Of a stretch of 6,677 nucleotides of DNA, positions 5,824 through 6,677 are shown piece after piece. Origin of the DNA: Acidobacteriota bacterium (GTDB lineage: Bacteria > Acidobacteriota > UBA6911); contig JAHFUH010000309.1 in the NCBI GenBank assembly GCA_023265215.1, forward strand, positions 1 through 6,677, read 5' to 3'. Within the stretch, counting starts at the first letter, position 1. Each line of letters opens with the position of its first letter. The position numbers and the translations under genes are program-made. The notes beneath the pieces were generated by a model that saw only the letters and a list, made by a program, of their open reading frames with translations, had not been told where the DNA came from and searched no databases.

Positions 5824-5880
5824 TAGCGACGCCTGACCCAAACTTTTGATCATCTATTGTGGAGGTCAGCCGGCGCTACG
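5822..5880. repeat. Inverted repeat with 17-bp arms
   Basis: CGTAGCGACGCCTGACC (5822-5838) pairs with 5864-5880 at 15 of 17 positions around a 25-nt AT-rich loop. It abuts the right arm of the 257-bp dyad, sharing one or two bases with it. Confidence 0.75.
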
Positions 5881-5907
5881 CGACGGATTTGTTTCGTTTG
5901 CGTTAGA

Positions 5908-5927
5908 CCCGGCGTTTTAAGGCCGGG
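5908..5927. repeat. 20-bp hairpin direct repeat, copy 2
   Basis: Identical in sequence and orientation to 5516-5535. The bases just outside differ (a versus g before, c versus a after), so the exact repeat is limited to the hairpin. Confidence 0.85.
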
Positions 5928-5980
5928 CTAGCATCCGATTGCCGGTACGCGGCTCAACATGTGGTCGAGGCAAAATTATA

Positions 5981-6051
5981 AAACTATGCGGCATTAGGCG
6001 AGACGTCGGCGTTACCAGGAAAAACAAGCAGCATTGGGCGGAACGCCAGTG
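5981..6051. repeat. Degenerate GCRGCATTRGGCG repeats upstream of the flavoprotein gene
   Basis: Two related words lie in tandem, 5988-6011 and 6028-6051, sharing GC-GCATT-GGCG-N2-ACG and agreeing at about 16 of 24 positions. The first is also the inverted partner of 5455-5486 (core 14 of 16 positions). They occupy the space where a promoter for the next gene should be; I see no convincing promoter boxes there. Confidence 0.5.
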
Positions 6052-6076
6052 CTCGCTTAATCCGGAGGTTAAGTCA

Positions 6077-6677
6077 ATGGGAAAAGTTAAGCTCGAATTG
6101 AAATCTGGGCCGCTACCGATACTGGGCGCGTATCCGGCCATTATGATCGGCGCCAATGTGGACGGGAAACCTGATTTCACGACAGTGGCATGGACAGGAG
6201 TGGCCGCCAGCGTTCCTCCCTCGATCACGATTGCTTTGCAGCATCATCGTCACTCTCTGAAAGGCGTCCGTCAAAATATGGTTTTTTCTGTGAATATCCC
6301 TTCGGCCGGCATGGTCAAAGAAACGGATTATTGTGGCCTCGCGTCGGGCGCCAGAATCGACAAAGCAAAGGACTGCCGGTTTACGGTTTTTTATGGCAAG
6401 CTCCAGAATGCTCCTTTTATCGAGCAATGCCCTATCAATCATGGCTGCGAAGTCGTCCAGATATTGCATCTGGGAAGCCACGAACTCATCGTCGGAAAAA
6501 TTGTTGAGACGCATGTATCGGACGATTGCTTGGTGGATGACAAACTGGACGTCTTAAAAATTCAGCCATTTGTTTTCGCAGGGCGAGGTTATTATGCCAT
6601 CGGAGAGCATATCGGGGATGCTTTCAAATGTGGCATTGCCATAAATCCCGAAGCCAGACTTGATACTTTGGAAGAAT
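6077..6677 (+). CDS. Flavin reductase-like (flavoredoxin-type) protein, 3' end beyond window
   Basis: The frame runs 200 residues from the ATG at 6077 without a stop before the edge; related proteins are about 190-210 residues, so little is missing. It looks like the FMN-binding split-barrel flavin reductase domain: PLPILGAYPAIMIGANVDG at 12-30, DFTTVAWTGVAASVPPSITIAL at about 33-54, the NMVFSVNIPS strand at 67-76, ETDYCGLASG at 81-90, the HELIVGKIVETHV strand near 133, and QPFVFAGRGYYAIGEHIGDAFKCG towards the end. Such soluble flavoproteins bind FMN and take part in electron transfer, often in anaerobes (flavoredoxin); the true partner is not visible here. The start is well supported by GGAGG at 6064-6068, 8 nt upstream. 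It is separated from other genes by nearly 1 kb of repeats, so it probably has its own promoter. Confidence 0.88.
   Translation, partial: MGKVKLELKSGPLPILGAYPAIMIGANVDGKPDFTTVAWTGVAASVPPSITIALQHHRHSLKGVRQNMVFSVNIPSAGMVKETDYCGLASGARIDKAKDCRFTVFYGKLQNAPFIEQCPINHGCEVVQILHLGSHELIVGKIVETHVSDDCLVDDKLDVLKIQPFVFAGRGYYAIGEHIGDAFKCGIAINPEARLDTLEE

Noticed and set aside
5455..6051. CRISPR array
   Set aside because: The repeats are diverged, in mixed orientations and irregularly spaced, without uniform spacers and without cas genes.
6113..6514. 133-codon minus-strand frame and overlapping plus-strand frames
   Set aside because: They are shadows of the flavin reductase-like gene, whose own frame has a strong ribosome binding site and clear family motifs.

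Overview
The window reads as a piece of a Gram-negative, environmental, repeat-rich bacterial genome. A TonB-dependent outer-membrane receptor with a signal peptide and terminal Phe proves an outer membrane. The large amount of structured intergenic repeat DNA and the flavoredoxin-type protein fit a lineage such as Acidobacteriota or Desulfobacterota, but this placement is only a guess.

Layout. 1-1232 (minus): the molybdate ABC transporter genes modB (complete) and modC (its end runs off the left edge of the window), overlapping by 38 nt. 1233-1679: a gene-free spacer with two long inverted repeats. 1680-4058 (minus): a complete 792-residue TonB-dependent receptor with an unusual N-terminal extension. 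4059-4301: a divergent, AT-rich control region holding a good sigma70-type promoter for the receptor, overlaid by a 24-bp near-perfect palindrome that looks like an operator. 4302-4922 (plus): a six-helix membrane protein resembling an ECF-transporter S component. It is followed directly by a decayed remnant of an 'IGIDDTD' protein (similar to the N-terminal domain of TiaS, COG1571) that lacks a start codon and much of its middle. 5102-6076: about 975 bp without genes, filled with nested repeats: a 257-bp element with terminal inverted repeats, a second 257-bp dyad made of two oppositely oriented triple-hairpin units, a 20-bp direct repeat on either side of that dyad, and other inverted repeats. 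6077-6677 (plus): a flavin reductase-like (flavoredoxin-type) gene that runs off the right edge.

How they may work together. The receptor, ModB and ModC point the same way and could form an outer-membrane plus inner-membrane uptake route, but no modA (periplasmic molybdate-binding protein) is present between them, so a shared substrate is not shown. The divergent membrane protein shares the control region with the receptor and may be co-regulated with it. The most interesting points are the operator-like palindrome on the receptor promoter, the compensatory stem changes between the two triple-hairpin units, and a possible single G-to-A change at 4921 that would explain loss of the IGIDDTD gene start.
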